Shown here piece after piece: positions 1 through 6,278 of a stretch of DNA of 6,449 bases. The stretch comes from Promethearchaeota archaeon. GTDB lineage: Archaea > Asgardarchaeota > Lokiarchaeia > Sigyniarchaeales > SOKP01. The stretch covers positions 1 to 6,449 of the forward strand of contig JAEORV010000095.1 of NCBI GenBank assembly GCA_016840695.1. Direction: 5' to 3'. The notes under the pieces are model-generated. The model saw only the letters and a program-made list of their open reading frames with translations. It ran no database searches and was not told the DNA's origin. Every line of letters begins with the position of its first letter. The first letter of the stretch is position 1. The position numbers and the translations under genes are program-made.

Positions 1-2219
1 TACAAATGTACGATAATATCATTAAAATATTAATAGACAATGGTCGATTGCAAGAAGCCACGGCTTACAAGAATTCTATAAGATTATATAATGAAAAATT
101 AGAAAAAGACAAAAAATTGCGAGCAATTGAAGCTCAAAAGGCAGAAAAAGCGAAAAAAGTAATAACACCGCAGGTATCCAAACAAGAGACTGAAGATTTA
201 AAGCGTCAAAAAATCCGCGAACTCGAAGAAAAAAAGAAAGAAGAAGATAACATGCTCAATGTAGCAATGACGCTCATAGACGATGCTGAAAAATTCGTGA
301 AGAAATATGAATTAGCGTTAAAAACAGACATTCTAAACCAAATTAGTCCATATGACAGCGCAATCTCGGCTTATAAAGAGGCAAGAAAAATCTTCCAAAA
401 AATTGGGTGGGTTGATGAGGCAAATCGATTAATCGAGACCATTAAATTTTATAAAGATAAGAAAGTAAAGGATGAAAAATTAAGAGCTTTAGAACTGAAA
501 AGGATAGAAGAAGCTGAGATGAAACCAGTTATTCTGGAAGAAGTAAAGCCTAGTAAAAAAGATTTAGAGAGAGAACGACAAGTTATAGAAATGGAACAAG
601 AAAAACTTGATCAAAATAAAATTAAAGATGAGGCTCTCCAGATGATTGATAAAGCTGAAAAATTAGCTAAGGATTACGAGCAAAACATAATGAATGGAAT
701 CTTGAATTTTAAATGTCCATATGAAGAAATAATTAATAAATATAGAGAAGCAAAAAAGAAATTTGAAGACATTGGTTGGAATGAAGAAGCTAGAAGGTTA
801 TTAAACTCAATCCAGTTTTATAAAGAAAAATCTGAGAAAGATCAAAAATTAAGAGCTTTAGAATCTAAAAAAGTCGAAGATCGGGAACAAGAACTACAAA
901 AGCAAAAAGCCTTCGAAAAAGAAATGCAAGCACAAGAAGCCGAAAAGTTAAAACAAAAAAGAGAAGCACTTGCAATTGAAAGAGAACAAAAAAAGTCGTT
1001 TGAAAGCTTGAGAGAGAAAGCGTTTTTATTAATGGATCGCGCTAAGAGAGAACTAATTCAAGAAAACTTTGACGAAGCTATTCATTTATATGTAGAAAGC
1101 GAAAGGATCTTCAAGGAAATTGAATGGCATGAAGGTGTTAATATGGTCAAAGACTCCGTTGTCTTAATTAACAAGAAAAAAGAGAAATTGCTTGAGAAAC
1201 GCAAAAAAGAAGAAGAAGAGAGAGCAAAGCAACTAGAAATTGAAAGTCAACTTGAAGATAAATTGACAAAAATTCAAGAAACTAGCGCTCAAGAAAAAGA
1301 ACAAAAAAGAAAGGAACTCATAGAAAGTCAGGAGCGTAAAAAACAAGAAAGAGCGCTTTCAGAAGAGGCTTATAACCTATTAGAGCAAGGAACTAAGTTG
1401 CTTGATCAGAAAAAGTTTAAAGAAGCCAATGAGAAATATATTGCAGCGAGAGATCTATTCGAGAAAATCGAATGGACCCGAGAGGTTTCTCAAATAAATA
1501 ACGAATTGTTGTTAAAAGTCAAGAGAGAAGAAGATATTCACAATAAGCTTTTATCTTTAAGAAAACAAAAAGCAGAAGAGAGAAAGGAATTTGAAGGGCT
1601 CTTTAAAGAAGCGGAAGCACGACCAAAAGAAGTCAAGAAAAAGGAGAAATTTGAAGAAATAGATAAACAAATAATGAAAGACTTGGATAAAGCGGGTGTA
1701 CTCATTGATGAACTCAAATACAACGAAGCAATCTTTTCTTTGAGAGAATTGATAAAAGTATTAGAACAAGTTGGAAGAGATGAAGAAATTGAAAAAATCA
1801 ATGCTCAAATCTCAAGCATTGTAAGCGATAGCAAGGTACCTATCATCACACTAAGGGATTTAGGAAAAGACGAAAACATAGAGCAATTCACCATAGCATA
1901 TAGAGCATTGGATAAGGCTATAACGTCGCTGTCAAATAATCGATACATGAAGGCGATCTCAGAGTTAAGCGAGGCAAACTTCAATCTAAAAGAAACTAAA
2001 ATTGGTGAAAAATTCATCAGAGAAATTAACAGCAAGATTGATACATGTAGGAGCAAGCTTGGAGGAAAACAGCGCACAGTCGCCCCTGTAGAGACTCGAT
2101 TAGAGAAAGAATCGTTATCAGACGACGAAGAGGAGAAATTAAAGGCAAGGATAGCAGCGCGCAGGGCTGAAAGGGCGAAAAGAGTTGCCGATTTGCTTAA
2201 AAATAAAAGGTCAGAATGA
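1..2219 (+). CDS. Helical-repeat / coiled-coil protein (TPR-like units), 5'-truncated
   Basis: At least 738 codons are visible. The first ATG is at position 6, but the frame is open to the window edge and that Met falls in the middle of a repeat unit, so the true start lies upstream. The protein is highly charged (Lys/Glu-rich), with no signal peptide or membrane segment, so it is probably cytoplasmic. It consists of about seven related helical units joined by charged coiled-coil linkers. Each unit has the pattern A..L...A.....+Y.EAI..Y.EA...F..I.W..E, resembling TPR/MIT-like helix pairs. Counting from the Met at position 6, the IGW/IEW landmark lies near residues 12, 133, 256, 372, 488, with degenerate equivalents near 589 and 666. 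Units 1-3 also share an LRA[LI]E motif at 38, 159 and 282. The C-terminal tail (about 700-737) is acidic then Arg/Lys-rich. A scaffold or protein-interaction role is plausible but unproven; I do not recognise a named family. It ends in TGA and converges on the RHH gene. Confidence 0.85.
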   Translation, partial: QMYDNIIKILIDNGRLQEATAYKNSIRLYNEKLEKDKKLRAIEAQKAEKAKKVITPQVSKQETEDLKRQKIRELEEKKKEEDNMLNVAMTLIDDAEKFVKKYELALKTDILNQISPYDSAISAYKEARKIFQKIGWVDEANRLIETIKFYKDKKVKDEKLRALELKRIEEAEMKPVILEEVKPSKKDLERERQVIEMEQEKLDQNKIKDEALQMIDKAEKLAKDYEQNIMNGILNFKCPYEEIINKYREAKKKFEDIGWNEEARRLLNSIQFYKEKSEKDQKLRALESKKVEDREQELQKQKAFEKEMQAQEAEKLKQKREALAIEREQKKSFESLREKAFLLMDRAKRELIQENFDEAIHLYVESERIFKEIEWHEGVNMVKDSVVLINKKKEKLLEKRKKEEEERAKQLEIESQLEDKLTKIQETSAQEKEQKRKELIESQERKKQERALSEEAYNLLEQGTKLLDQKKFKEANEKYIAARDLFEKIEWTREVSQINNELLLKVKREEDIHNKLLSLRKQKAEERKEFEGLFKEAEARPKEVKKKEKFEEIDKQIMKDLDKAGVLIDELKYNEAIFSLRELIKVLEQVGRDEEIEKINAQISSIVSDSKVPIITLRDLGKDENIEQFTIAYRALDKAITSLSNNRYMKAISELSEANFNLKETKIGEKFIREINSKIDTCRSKLGGKQRTVAPVETRLEKESLSDDEEEKLKARIAARRAERAKRVADLLKNKRSE
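475..863 (+). repeat. Intragenic repeat units with 369-bp (123-codon) period
   Basis: An identical 20-base stretch occurs at 475-494 and at 844-863, exactly 369 bases apart. It encodes the KLRALE part of units 2 and 3 of the helical-repeat protein. The IGW motifs of the same units are also exactly 123 residues apart. Unit 1 has the same order at a spacing of 121 residues. This points to unit duplication inside the gene, with the N-terminal units younger or more constrained than the degenerate C-terminal ones. Confidence 0.75.
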
Positions 2220-2259
2220 ATAGATATATTTTAGAAATGCTCATTAACTAAAATTAAGT

Positions 2260-2290
2260 AATAAAAAGAAAAACAAGAAAAATAAAAGAC
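2260..2290 (-). terminator. Probable U-rich terminator of the RHH gene
   Basis: Read on the minus strand just past the RHH stop codon, this stretch is a series of T runs (CTTTTATTTTTC, then TTTTTC, then TTTTTATT). Archaeal RNA polymerase can terminate at U-rich tracts without a stable hairpin. The position between two convergent genes fits. On the plus strand it is A-rich, so it would not terminate the repeat-protein gene the same way. Confidence 0.5.
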
Positions 2291-2294
2291 TAAT

Positions 2295-2516
2295 TTATGG
2301 CGAGACTTCCAGTATTTTTTCGCTCTCTACTTCGATAACACTTTCTACACCATTCCTTATCGTGTCTTCGATTAGAAACTCAGTTTTGATCAAATCCCTG
2401 ATCCCAACTCTAATTGCTTCGCTCCGGTTAGGAAATTTACCATCCATGACAAGTATTTCTAACACTTTTAAGTAAGACTCTGGGATATTGACTGAAATTA
2501 ATTTAATGATAATCAC
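2295..2516 (-). CDS. Ribbon-helix-helix (CopG/Arc-type) transcriptional regulator
   Basis: The product is 73 residues if started at the GTG at 2516-2514. Residues 5-12 (KLISVNIP) form the expected DNA-binding beta strand, residues 13-25 the first helix (ESYLKVLEILVMD), then a GKFPNRSEA turn (26-34) leads into the second helix (to about 47). This is the archetypal archaeal RHH pattern, ISV..P..YL..L..LV..G.[FY]P.RSEAIR..IRDL. The roughly 26 C-terminal residues are acidic and unassigned. Such proteins bind DNA as dimers in which the paired strands enter the major groove, and they often repress their own gene. The start is uncertain: the GTG is embedded in an AGGTGAT Shine-Dalgarno-like string, and the family normally begins one residue before KLISV, which here is an ATT codon at 2507-2505. 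The gene is divergent from the iron-sulfur/AOR cluster, so control of that cluster is a reasonable inference. Confidence 0.85.
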   Translation of the reverse strand: MIIIKLISVNIPESYLKVLEILVMDGKFPNRSEAIRVGIRDLIKTEFLIEDTIRNGVESVIEVESEKILEVSP

Positions 2517-2518
2517 CT
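2506..2518 (-). promoter_or_regulatory. SD-like / operator-like element over the RHH start
   Basis: On the minus strand this reads AGGTGATTATCAT. Its first seven bases match the archaeal Shine-Dalgarno consensus and overlap the GTG start. The element matches 11 of 13 bases of a second copy 49 bp upstream (2555-2567, same orientation). It could be a ribosome binding site for an ATT start four bases downstream, an autoregulatory operator half-site, or both. Confidence 0.45.
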
Positions 2519-2546
2519 TTTTAGTAATTAATTTTTATTTTAATTT

Positions 2547-2558
2547 TTTATATTATAA
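2547..2558 (-). promoter_or_regulatory. Candidate TATA box for the RHH gene
   Basis: The minus strand reads TTATAATATAAA here. A start of transcription about 25 bases downstream would fall near 2525, a few bases before the GTG/ATT start region. The surrounding DNA is very AT-rich, so other placements are possible. Confidence 0.4.
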
Positions 2559-2559
2559 T

Positions 2560-2575
2560 TATCACCTCTGTGATA
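2560..2575. promoter_or_regulatory. Perfect 16-bp palindrome, candidate RHH operator
   Basis: TATCAC-CTCT-GTGATA is a perfect 6-4-6 inverted repeat. It stands directly upstream of the candidate RHH TATA box in the divergent intergenic region. Its left half overlaps the 13-bp element (2555-2567) that recurs at the RHH start (2506-2518), and a further GTGATA half-site lies at 2636-2641. Short dyads like this suit a dimeric RHH regulator. Assignment to this particular protein is inference. Confidence 0.5.
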
Positions 2576-2747
2576 TTTAAGCGTTTCAATGGAAATTAAC
2601 CCCCAGAAGTCCGACTAAAAGCTCTCCTTAACTTTGTGATAAAAAGGGATGTTATAAATCATTTGATTTGCTTCAAAAAGCAGAATATTAAAAGAATGGC
2701 CATACTTCACTTGTAAAATTCAGATTTATATTCAGGCTTAAAATTAA

Positions 2748-2756
2748 TTAAATAAA
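2748..2756 (+). promoter_or_regulatory. Candidate TATA box for the iron-sulfur/AOR cluster
   Basis: TTAAATAAA lies 30-38 bases before the ATG at 2786. A typical archaeal transcription start about 25 bases downstream would give a leader of only a few bases. No Shine-Dalgarno match is seen directly before that ATG, which fits a near-leaderless message. The rest of the 269-bp intergenic region (2517-2785) holds the palindrome described separately and no convincing gene. Confidence 0.4.
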
Positions 2757-2785
2757 CTTTAATACTTTCTCGAGTAATTTTAATC

Positions 2786-3628
2786 ATGTGCAAATTTTGC
2801 TACGAACATACGAGAAAAGTATGGTACTTGCAAGACGAATCATTTGATATTCGATCGGGACGCTTCCTAAAAGTTTTGCCGGGACGATTCCGTGAATGGT
2901 TTTTTAATTTTCTTGGATATCTTCTCGGAAATTTTATTGACGAAAGCACTGCCGATGTGAATCAAGATTTAGAAAATCGAGAACCGTATACGGGGTTAAA
3001 AAACATGTTCTATAATTTTTTTGCCAAGAATATAATTGGAGGGCAAGTAGCGAGTTCACTTGACCACGCCTTGCAAGTTTTAGAGAAAGGCGAGGATTTC
3101 TACCTGACGTATTGTTCGTGCAAAAGAGGAGCAGGCGCGGGAGTTGATTTTAGATGCATTTATGTAAATCACAACGCCAGAATTCAGCGAAAGTTAGGTA
3201 CCAAGGATAGTGGACGATTCATAGATAAAGACGAAGCTCGCGAAATCGTTCTAGAACACCGAAAAGATGGACATTTTAACACCGTGATGTGGGGGTTACG
3301 CCCGAAAGTGGACAGCATTTGTAATTGCGATTATTACTGTGGAGGTTTACGCGTTCCGGAAATTCGTTGGGGATTAATACCTTCCATGAATATCTCTCGA
3401 GTTGTTAAGCCCGATCTTTGCGATTCGGACTGCGAAATTTGCATGCAGATGTGTCACGCTAAAGCAATTAGGAGACCAATCAAGGGGCAAGCAGTTCAAA
3501 TAAACGAAAATAAATGTATTGGATGTAATATATGCATAACAAATTGCCCTTATGGCGTATTTGAAGCAGTTCCCCGCAAGCTATATTATGACGTCATTAT
3601 TGGAAAAAAAGTAAAATTAAGGGAGTGA
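2786..3628 (+). CDS. Polyferredoxin-like 4Fe-4S protein, electron-transfer partner of AOR
   Basis: A 280-residue protein with 16 cysteines. The N-terminus starts MCKFC and soon has VWYL, matching my recollection of a family of 4Fe-4S proteins that begin MCEFC...KWYL; this supports the ATG chosen. A middle domain carries C110-x-C112, C124 and an ICNC motif (C179, C181, C185), probably binding at least one more metal centre. The C-terminal part is a bacterial-type double ferredoxin: C212-x3-C216-x2-C219-x3-C223 and C244-x2-C247-x2-C250-x3-C254-P. The first of these has an unusual three-residue gap and lacks the trailing proline. There is no signal peptide or clear membrane helix, although residues about 38-52 are aromatic and hydrophobic. 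It is the first gene of the cluster, 46 bp before the ferredoxin. I infer it relays electrons to or from the AOR/ferredoxin pair; the exact partner is unknown. Confidence 0.85.
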   Translation: MCKFCYEHTRKVWYLQDESFDIRSGRFLKVLPGRFREWFFNFLGYLLGNFIDESTADVNQDLENREPYTGLKNMFYNFFAKNIIGGQVASSLDHALQVLEKGEDFYLTYCSCKRGAGAGVDFRCIYVNHNARIQRKLGTKDSGRFIDKDEAREIVLEHRKDGHFNTVMWGLRPKVDSICNCDYYCGGLRVPEIRWGLIPSMNISRVVKPDLCDSDCEICMQMCHAKAIRRPIKGQAVQINENKCIGCNICITNCPYGVFEAVPRKLYYDVIIGKKVKLRE

Positions 3629-3638
3629 AATCCTCTCA

Positions 3639-3650
3639 TTATAAAATAAA
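3639..3650 (+). promoter_or_regulatory. Possible internal TATA box before the ferredoxin gene
   Basis: TTATAAAATAAA sits in the 46-bp gap after the 280-residue gene, 25-36 bases before the TTG start. It could allow ferredoxin and AOR to be transcribed separately from the first gene. AT-richness alone could produce it, so support is weak. Confidence 0.3.
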
Positions 3651-3663
3651 CATAAAAAATAAA

Positions 3664-3669
3664 AGGTAG
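3664..3669 (+). promoter_or_regulatory. Ribosome binding site deciding the TTG start
   Basis: AGGTAG ends five bases before the TTG at 3675. An in-frame TAA at 3660-3662 rules out any upstream start, and the next in-frame Met is the final residue, so TTG is the only sensible start and this site supports it. Confidence 0.6.
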
Positions 3670-3674
3670 AAAAG

Positions 3675-3920
3675 TTGTCATCGAAAACTCGTAGAAAAAT
3701 CATCACGCACGAAGAACAGTGCGTGGGTTGTAGGATCTGTCAATTGTGGTGTTCGTATCAATTTACTGGGAAATTCTCATTTTCAAAAGCTTTTATAAAG
3801 ATAGAGGAACCATACGGATTAGAGCCTAAAATATCGTTCCTAGAGGATTGTACCACATGTGGTCAATGTGCCGACCATTGTTTGTATGGTGCTCTAGAGA
3901 AAATTGAGGAGGGAATGTAA
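3675..3920 (+). CDS. 2[4Fe-4S] ferredoxin, small subunit/partner of AOR
   Basis: An 81-residue protein starting at TTG, with a usable ribosome binding site just upstream. It has two complete cluster motifs, C16-x2-C19-x2-C22-x3-C26 and C59-x2-C62-x2-C65-x3-C69, separated by about 32 residues. The first motif reads CVGCRICQLWCS, the style of the HycB-like ferredoxins encoded directly beside AOR-family enzymes (as in AorA- and BamC-type partners). The second motif ends CLYGAL, with Leu where Pro is usual after the last Cys. The protein would hold two low-potential clusters and carry electrons between the tungsten enzyme and its acceptor. Its TAA stop shares one base with the AOR ATG (TAATG), implying translational coupling and roughly matched amounts of the two proteins. 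A physical complex is inferred, not shown. Confidence 0.9.
   Translation: MSSKTRRKIITHEEQCVGCRICQLWCSYQFTGKFSFSKAFIKIEEPYGLEPKISFLEDCTTCGQCADHCLYGALEKIEEGM
3906..3913 (+). promoter_or_regulatory. Strong Shine-Dalgarno site for AOR inside the ferredoxin gene
   Basis: GAGGAGGG lies within the last codons of the ferredoxin gene, six bases before the AOR ATG at 3920. It is the clearest ribosome binding site in the window and fixes the AOR start. Confidence 0.75.
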
Positions 3921-5818
3921 TGGAATGGAACGGATACACGGGCAATATTCTTAACGTGGATTTGACGGGAGAGAAAATTTCCATCATGAAACAAAATCCA
4001 GATGATTTAAAGCAGTTCATTGGAGGATTTGGAATGAATTGCAAGCTCGGAGCGGAGCGTATAAAGCCAGAAACAGATCCATTTTCGCCTGAAAACTTCG
4101 TTATCGTAGGGGTGGGGCCATTAGTAGGCACGATAACTCCTGGAGCGTCGCGAACTGCAGGCATTTCTAAATTCCCCGCTACGGGAGCTATTGCAAATTC
4201 TTGTGGCAGCATGAGTTTTGGATTCCACTTGAAACAGGCCGGATATGACCATATAATTATTTCTGGAAAGGCAGAAAAACCAACTTACTTGCAAATAATA
4301 GACGATCACGTGGAATTGAATGATGCAAAAGACATGTGGGGTAGTGACATCGTTGAAACAACGGACTTTTTGTGGAAAAAATATGGTTCAAGCGGAGTAA
4401 TTGCTATAGGACAAGCGGGCGAGAATATGGTTAGGGGAGCGTTGACCTTGATAGATAAAACATCTACATTTGGTCGTGGAGGGATTGCTGCAGTAATGGG
4501 TTACAAGAATCTTAAAGCCATTGTGACCCAGGGAACCAAGGGCGTGTCTATTGCGCACCCAAAAGAATTTAACGAGGCATACAAGAAACTGTTTGAAAGA
4601 ATCAGGAATTATCCACAGAGGCAGTCTTGGCACGAAGTGGGGATGCTGAGAAGCTTGCCCATGGGGCTCATGTTAACTGCTCAAGGACAAAAAAAGAAAG
4701 CAAGGCAAGTGAGCGATCGGTTTTATCTTAAAAAAATAAAAAAGAGAAGAATTGCGTGCCCTTCGTGTCCAATGGCAGATAAAGACATATTAGAAATTAA
4801 AGAAGGCGAGCATTGCGGGTTGATTCAGTACACTTCTTCGGCCATCAATCCTTTCTTGATGTTCACGCTCAAGGGTTTAAACACTTACGACGAAGTAATT
4901 AAAATTTTCGACCTTGCTAACAGGTATGGCCTCGATTCGTTGACCCTCACTGCTCTCTTTGAGCTGATTACTAGATTACATGAGCAAGGAGTTATTACGG
5001 AAGAGATGTTGGGATTAAAATGGAAGAGCGATTACGAGACGTTAGCAGAAGTTACTGAAATGATTGCCTATCGAAAAGGGCTCGGTGAAGTTTTGGCAGG
5101 TGGTTGGAAGGAGATAGGTAAGAAATTCAACATCGAAGACAAAATGCTCCAAGTTAAAGGATTGGATGTCATTTTCGATCCTCGCTTCATGCGCCTTGGT
5201 ACAATGGAGTTTGAACAAGTTGTCAACGTGAAAGGCGCTCACGTGGCATCTGGAGGGTCTCCAACCTATGCAACTTCAGGTGGATCGATAGAAAGATTTA
5301 AAACTCATTTTAAACGGATGGGCATTCCTGATCCTGCGATCAAGAGAATTTTTAAACCTCTCAAGGAAGAAATGATGGTTAACGTGCCCCGATTAACTCG
5401 ATATTCCGAAGATTGGTATGCGTTATTGACTTCTATGGGACTCTGTGCAAGAGCCCAAATGAATCGATTTTTCAGCATGGAAAACGTGACTAACTTTTAT
5501 AATGCGGTAACCGGATTTGATAGGAGTCAAGAAGACTTGAGAATTGCAGCTGAACGCAGTTGGAACTTGCTTAAACTATTAAACGCAAGAGAAGGATTTT
5601 CTCGCAAGGACGACAAGTTCCCAAAAGAATGGTTTAATAACTTAAAATACGGCAATAACGAACTCCAACTTCACGACTTTTTTGGTACCACTGTAATCAC
5701 TCCTACTATCGCAAATCAACTACTTAACGATTATTACGACGAAAGAGGGTGGAACTTAGAAGATGGATTACCTTCGCAGAAAAAAGTGAAAGAGTTAGAA
5801 CTGACCCCTTACATGTAA
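3920..5818 (+). CDS. Aldehyde:ferredoxin oxidoreductase (AOR family, tungstopterin)
   Basis: A 632-residue protein of normal AOR length, cytoplasmic (no signal peptide). The N-terminal AOR domain has the family landmarks GGFG (35-38), GPLVGT..PGASR (66-78), a Gly/Ser-rich pterin-binding stretch (86-101) including N93, HLKQAGYD near 103-110, and GRGG..AVMG (185-194). The central and C-terminal domains contain C280-x2-C283, N334-RYGLD339, VKGAH (437-441) and GLC (507-509). AOR enzymes oxidise aldehydes to carboxylates at a bis-tungstopterin centre and pass electrons through one [4Fe-4S] cluster to ferredoxin; the substrate here cannot be read from sequence. The oddities are an Asp at 287 where the third cluster Cys is expected, and Asn334 and Thr504 in place of the leading Asp of the two DxxGL motifs. 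VKGAHVASGGSPT also differs from the VKGxE form of the Pyrococcus enzymes, so this is a divergent subfamily. It follows the ferredoxin gene with a one-base overlap. Confidence 0.92.
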   Translation: MEWNGYTGNILNVDLTGEKISIMKQNPDDLKQFIGGFGMNCKLGAERIKPETDPFSPENFVIVGVGPLVGTITPGASRTAGISKFPATGAIANSCGSMSFGFHLKQAGYDHIIISGKAEKPTYLQIIDDHVELNDAKDMWGSDIVETTDFLWKKYGSSGVIAIGQAGENMVRGALTLIDKTSTFGRGGIAAVMGYKNLKAIVTQGTKGVSIAHPKEFNEAYKKLFERIRNYPQRQSWHEVGMLRSLPMGLMLTAQGQKKKARQVSDRFYLKKIKKRRIACPSCPMADKDILEIKEGEHCGLIQYTSSAINPFLMFTLKGLNTYDEVIKIFDLANRYGLDSLTLTALFELITRLHEQGVITEEMLGLKWKSDYETLAEVTEMIAYRKGLGEVLAGGWKEIGKKFNIEDKMLQVKGLDVIFDPRFMRLGTMEFEQVVNVKGAHVASGGSPTYATSGGSIERFKTHFKRMGIPDPAIKRIFKPLKEEMMVNVPRLTRYSEDWYALLTSMGLCARAQMNRFFSMENVTNFYNAVTGFDRSQEDLRIAAERSWNLLKLLNAREGFSRKDDKFPKEWFNNLKYGNNELQLHDFFGTTVITPTIANQLLNDYYDERGWNLEDGLPSQKKVKELELTPYM

Positions 5819-5863
5819 TCAGGATTAATTGCTTTATTTGAAACAGTTAAGCAGCCACCTATT

Positions 5864-5888
5864 CATTAATATTAAAAAATTATTAATG
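5864..5888. repeat. AT-rich inverted repeat between AOR and the next gene
   Basis: CATTAATA (5864-5871) and TATTAATG (5881-5888) are perfect inverted copies separated by nine bases. They lie 46 bp after the AOR stop and just upstream of a TATA-like box. No T tract follows, so it is a poor terminator candidate; an operator for the downstream gene is possible. Short AT-only dyads are common in such DNA. Confidence 0.35.
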
Positions 5889-5891
5889 GAA

Positions 5892-5900
5892 AAATATATA
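5892..5900 (+). promoter_or_regulatory. Candidate TATA box for the 107-residue gene
   Basis: AAATATATA lies about 55 bases before the ATG at 5955, predicting a leader of roughly 30 bases. A second candidate, TTATATG, occurs at 5910-5916 and would give a shorter leader. The 136-bp gap after AOR and this signal suggest a separate transcription unit. Confidence 0.4.
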
Positions 5901-5954
5901 TTCTATGCCTTATATGTTACACCATAGAAAAAAAACAAAAAAAAAAGTGATTAA

Positions 5955-6278
5955 ATGGCCGATATTAAAGCCCAATTAAAGGACCACTTAAAGAACGCTA
6001 AGGATTGGGAGAAGATGGAAACGCCTGTTGATGGAGTTTTTGTTGTAAAAGTTCCGGCAACCAAAACCAGACCCGCCCTCTTGTTTCTTGAGATAAATCC
6101 CCTAAAGGAAGATGGAAAGCCTCTAAAAAGAAAAGGTTTGTTCGTAGGGAGCAAGGAATTCCTAGTAAAGTTTAGTGAAGCTCTAAGTGATGACAAAGTC
6201 TTTCAATTAATTGGGGAGATGGAGCAAGTAAATCCAGAAGTGAAAGGTGCTGGTGCTACCAAAAAGTTAGAGATGTGA
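5955..6278 (+). CDS. Small conserved-looking protein, possibly PC4-like nucleic-acid binder
   Basis: A 107-residue protein with no membrane segment or cysteine. The N-terminal 22 residues form a charged amphipathic helix. Residues 27-47 look like two beta strands (GVFVVKVP and ALLFLEIN), followed by a turn (KEDGKPLKRKGLFV, 51-64), then a helix from about 66 (SKEFLVKFSEAL) and a second helix around 79-90. The strand-turn-KxxKGLxV-helix order recalls the PC4/Sub1 single-stranded DNA-binding fold, whose core reads Y..DGE..P..KGI.L....W..L. That is only a pattern resemblance and I do not firmly recognise the family. GTGATT just before the ATG is a partial Shine-Dalgarno match. The gene appears to have its own promoter and ends in an 11-base T tract. 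Its last 32 codons are present again, inverted, at the window's right end. Confidence 0.75.
   Translation: MADIKAQLKDHLKNAKDWEKMETPVDGVFVVKVPATKTRPALLFLEINPLKEDGKPLKRKGLFVGSKEFLVKFSEALSDDKVFQLIGEMEQVNPEVKGAGATKKLEM

Noticed and set aside
1538..2077. Two minus-strand open frames of 87 and 90 codons opposite the repeat protein
   Set aside because: They lie wholly antisense to a convincing coding frame, are Ser/Leu/Phe-rich as expected from antisense of Lys/Glu-rich DNA, and show no domain motif.
2581..2600. GTTTCAATGGAAATTAAC, reminiscent of the start of some archaeal CRISPR repeats
   Set aside because: It occurs once, with no repeat-spacer periodicity and no cas gene nearby.
2589..2618. Nine-codon plus-strand frame (MEINPQKSD) in the divergent intergenic region
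   Set aside because: Too short, with no ribosome binding site; chance expectation is high.
2669..2682. TGCTT-CAAA-AAGCA hairpin
   Set aside because: A five-base stem with no T tract after it; too weak to call a terminator or RNA element.
2659..2703. Minus-strand 14-codon hydrophobic peptide frame (MAILLIFCFLKQIK)
   Set aside because: Only a weak ribosome-site match and no conservation evidence; probably chance in AT-rich DNA.
3826..5242. Minus-strand open frames opposite the ferredoxin and AOR genes
   Set aside because: The opposite strand encodes recognised motifs throughout; the antisense products show no family pattern.
5951..6196. Minus-strand 81-codon frame opposite the 107-residue gene
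   Set aside because: It is antisense to the gene with promoter, start and terminator signals, and no supporting motif was seen.
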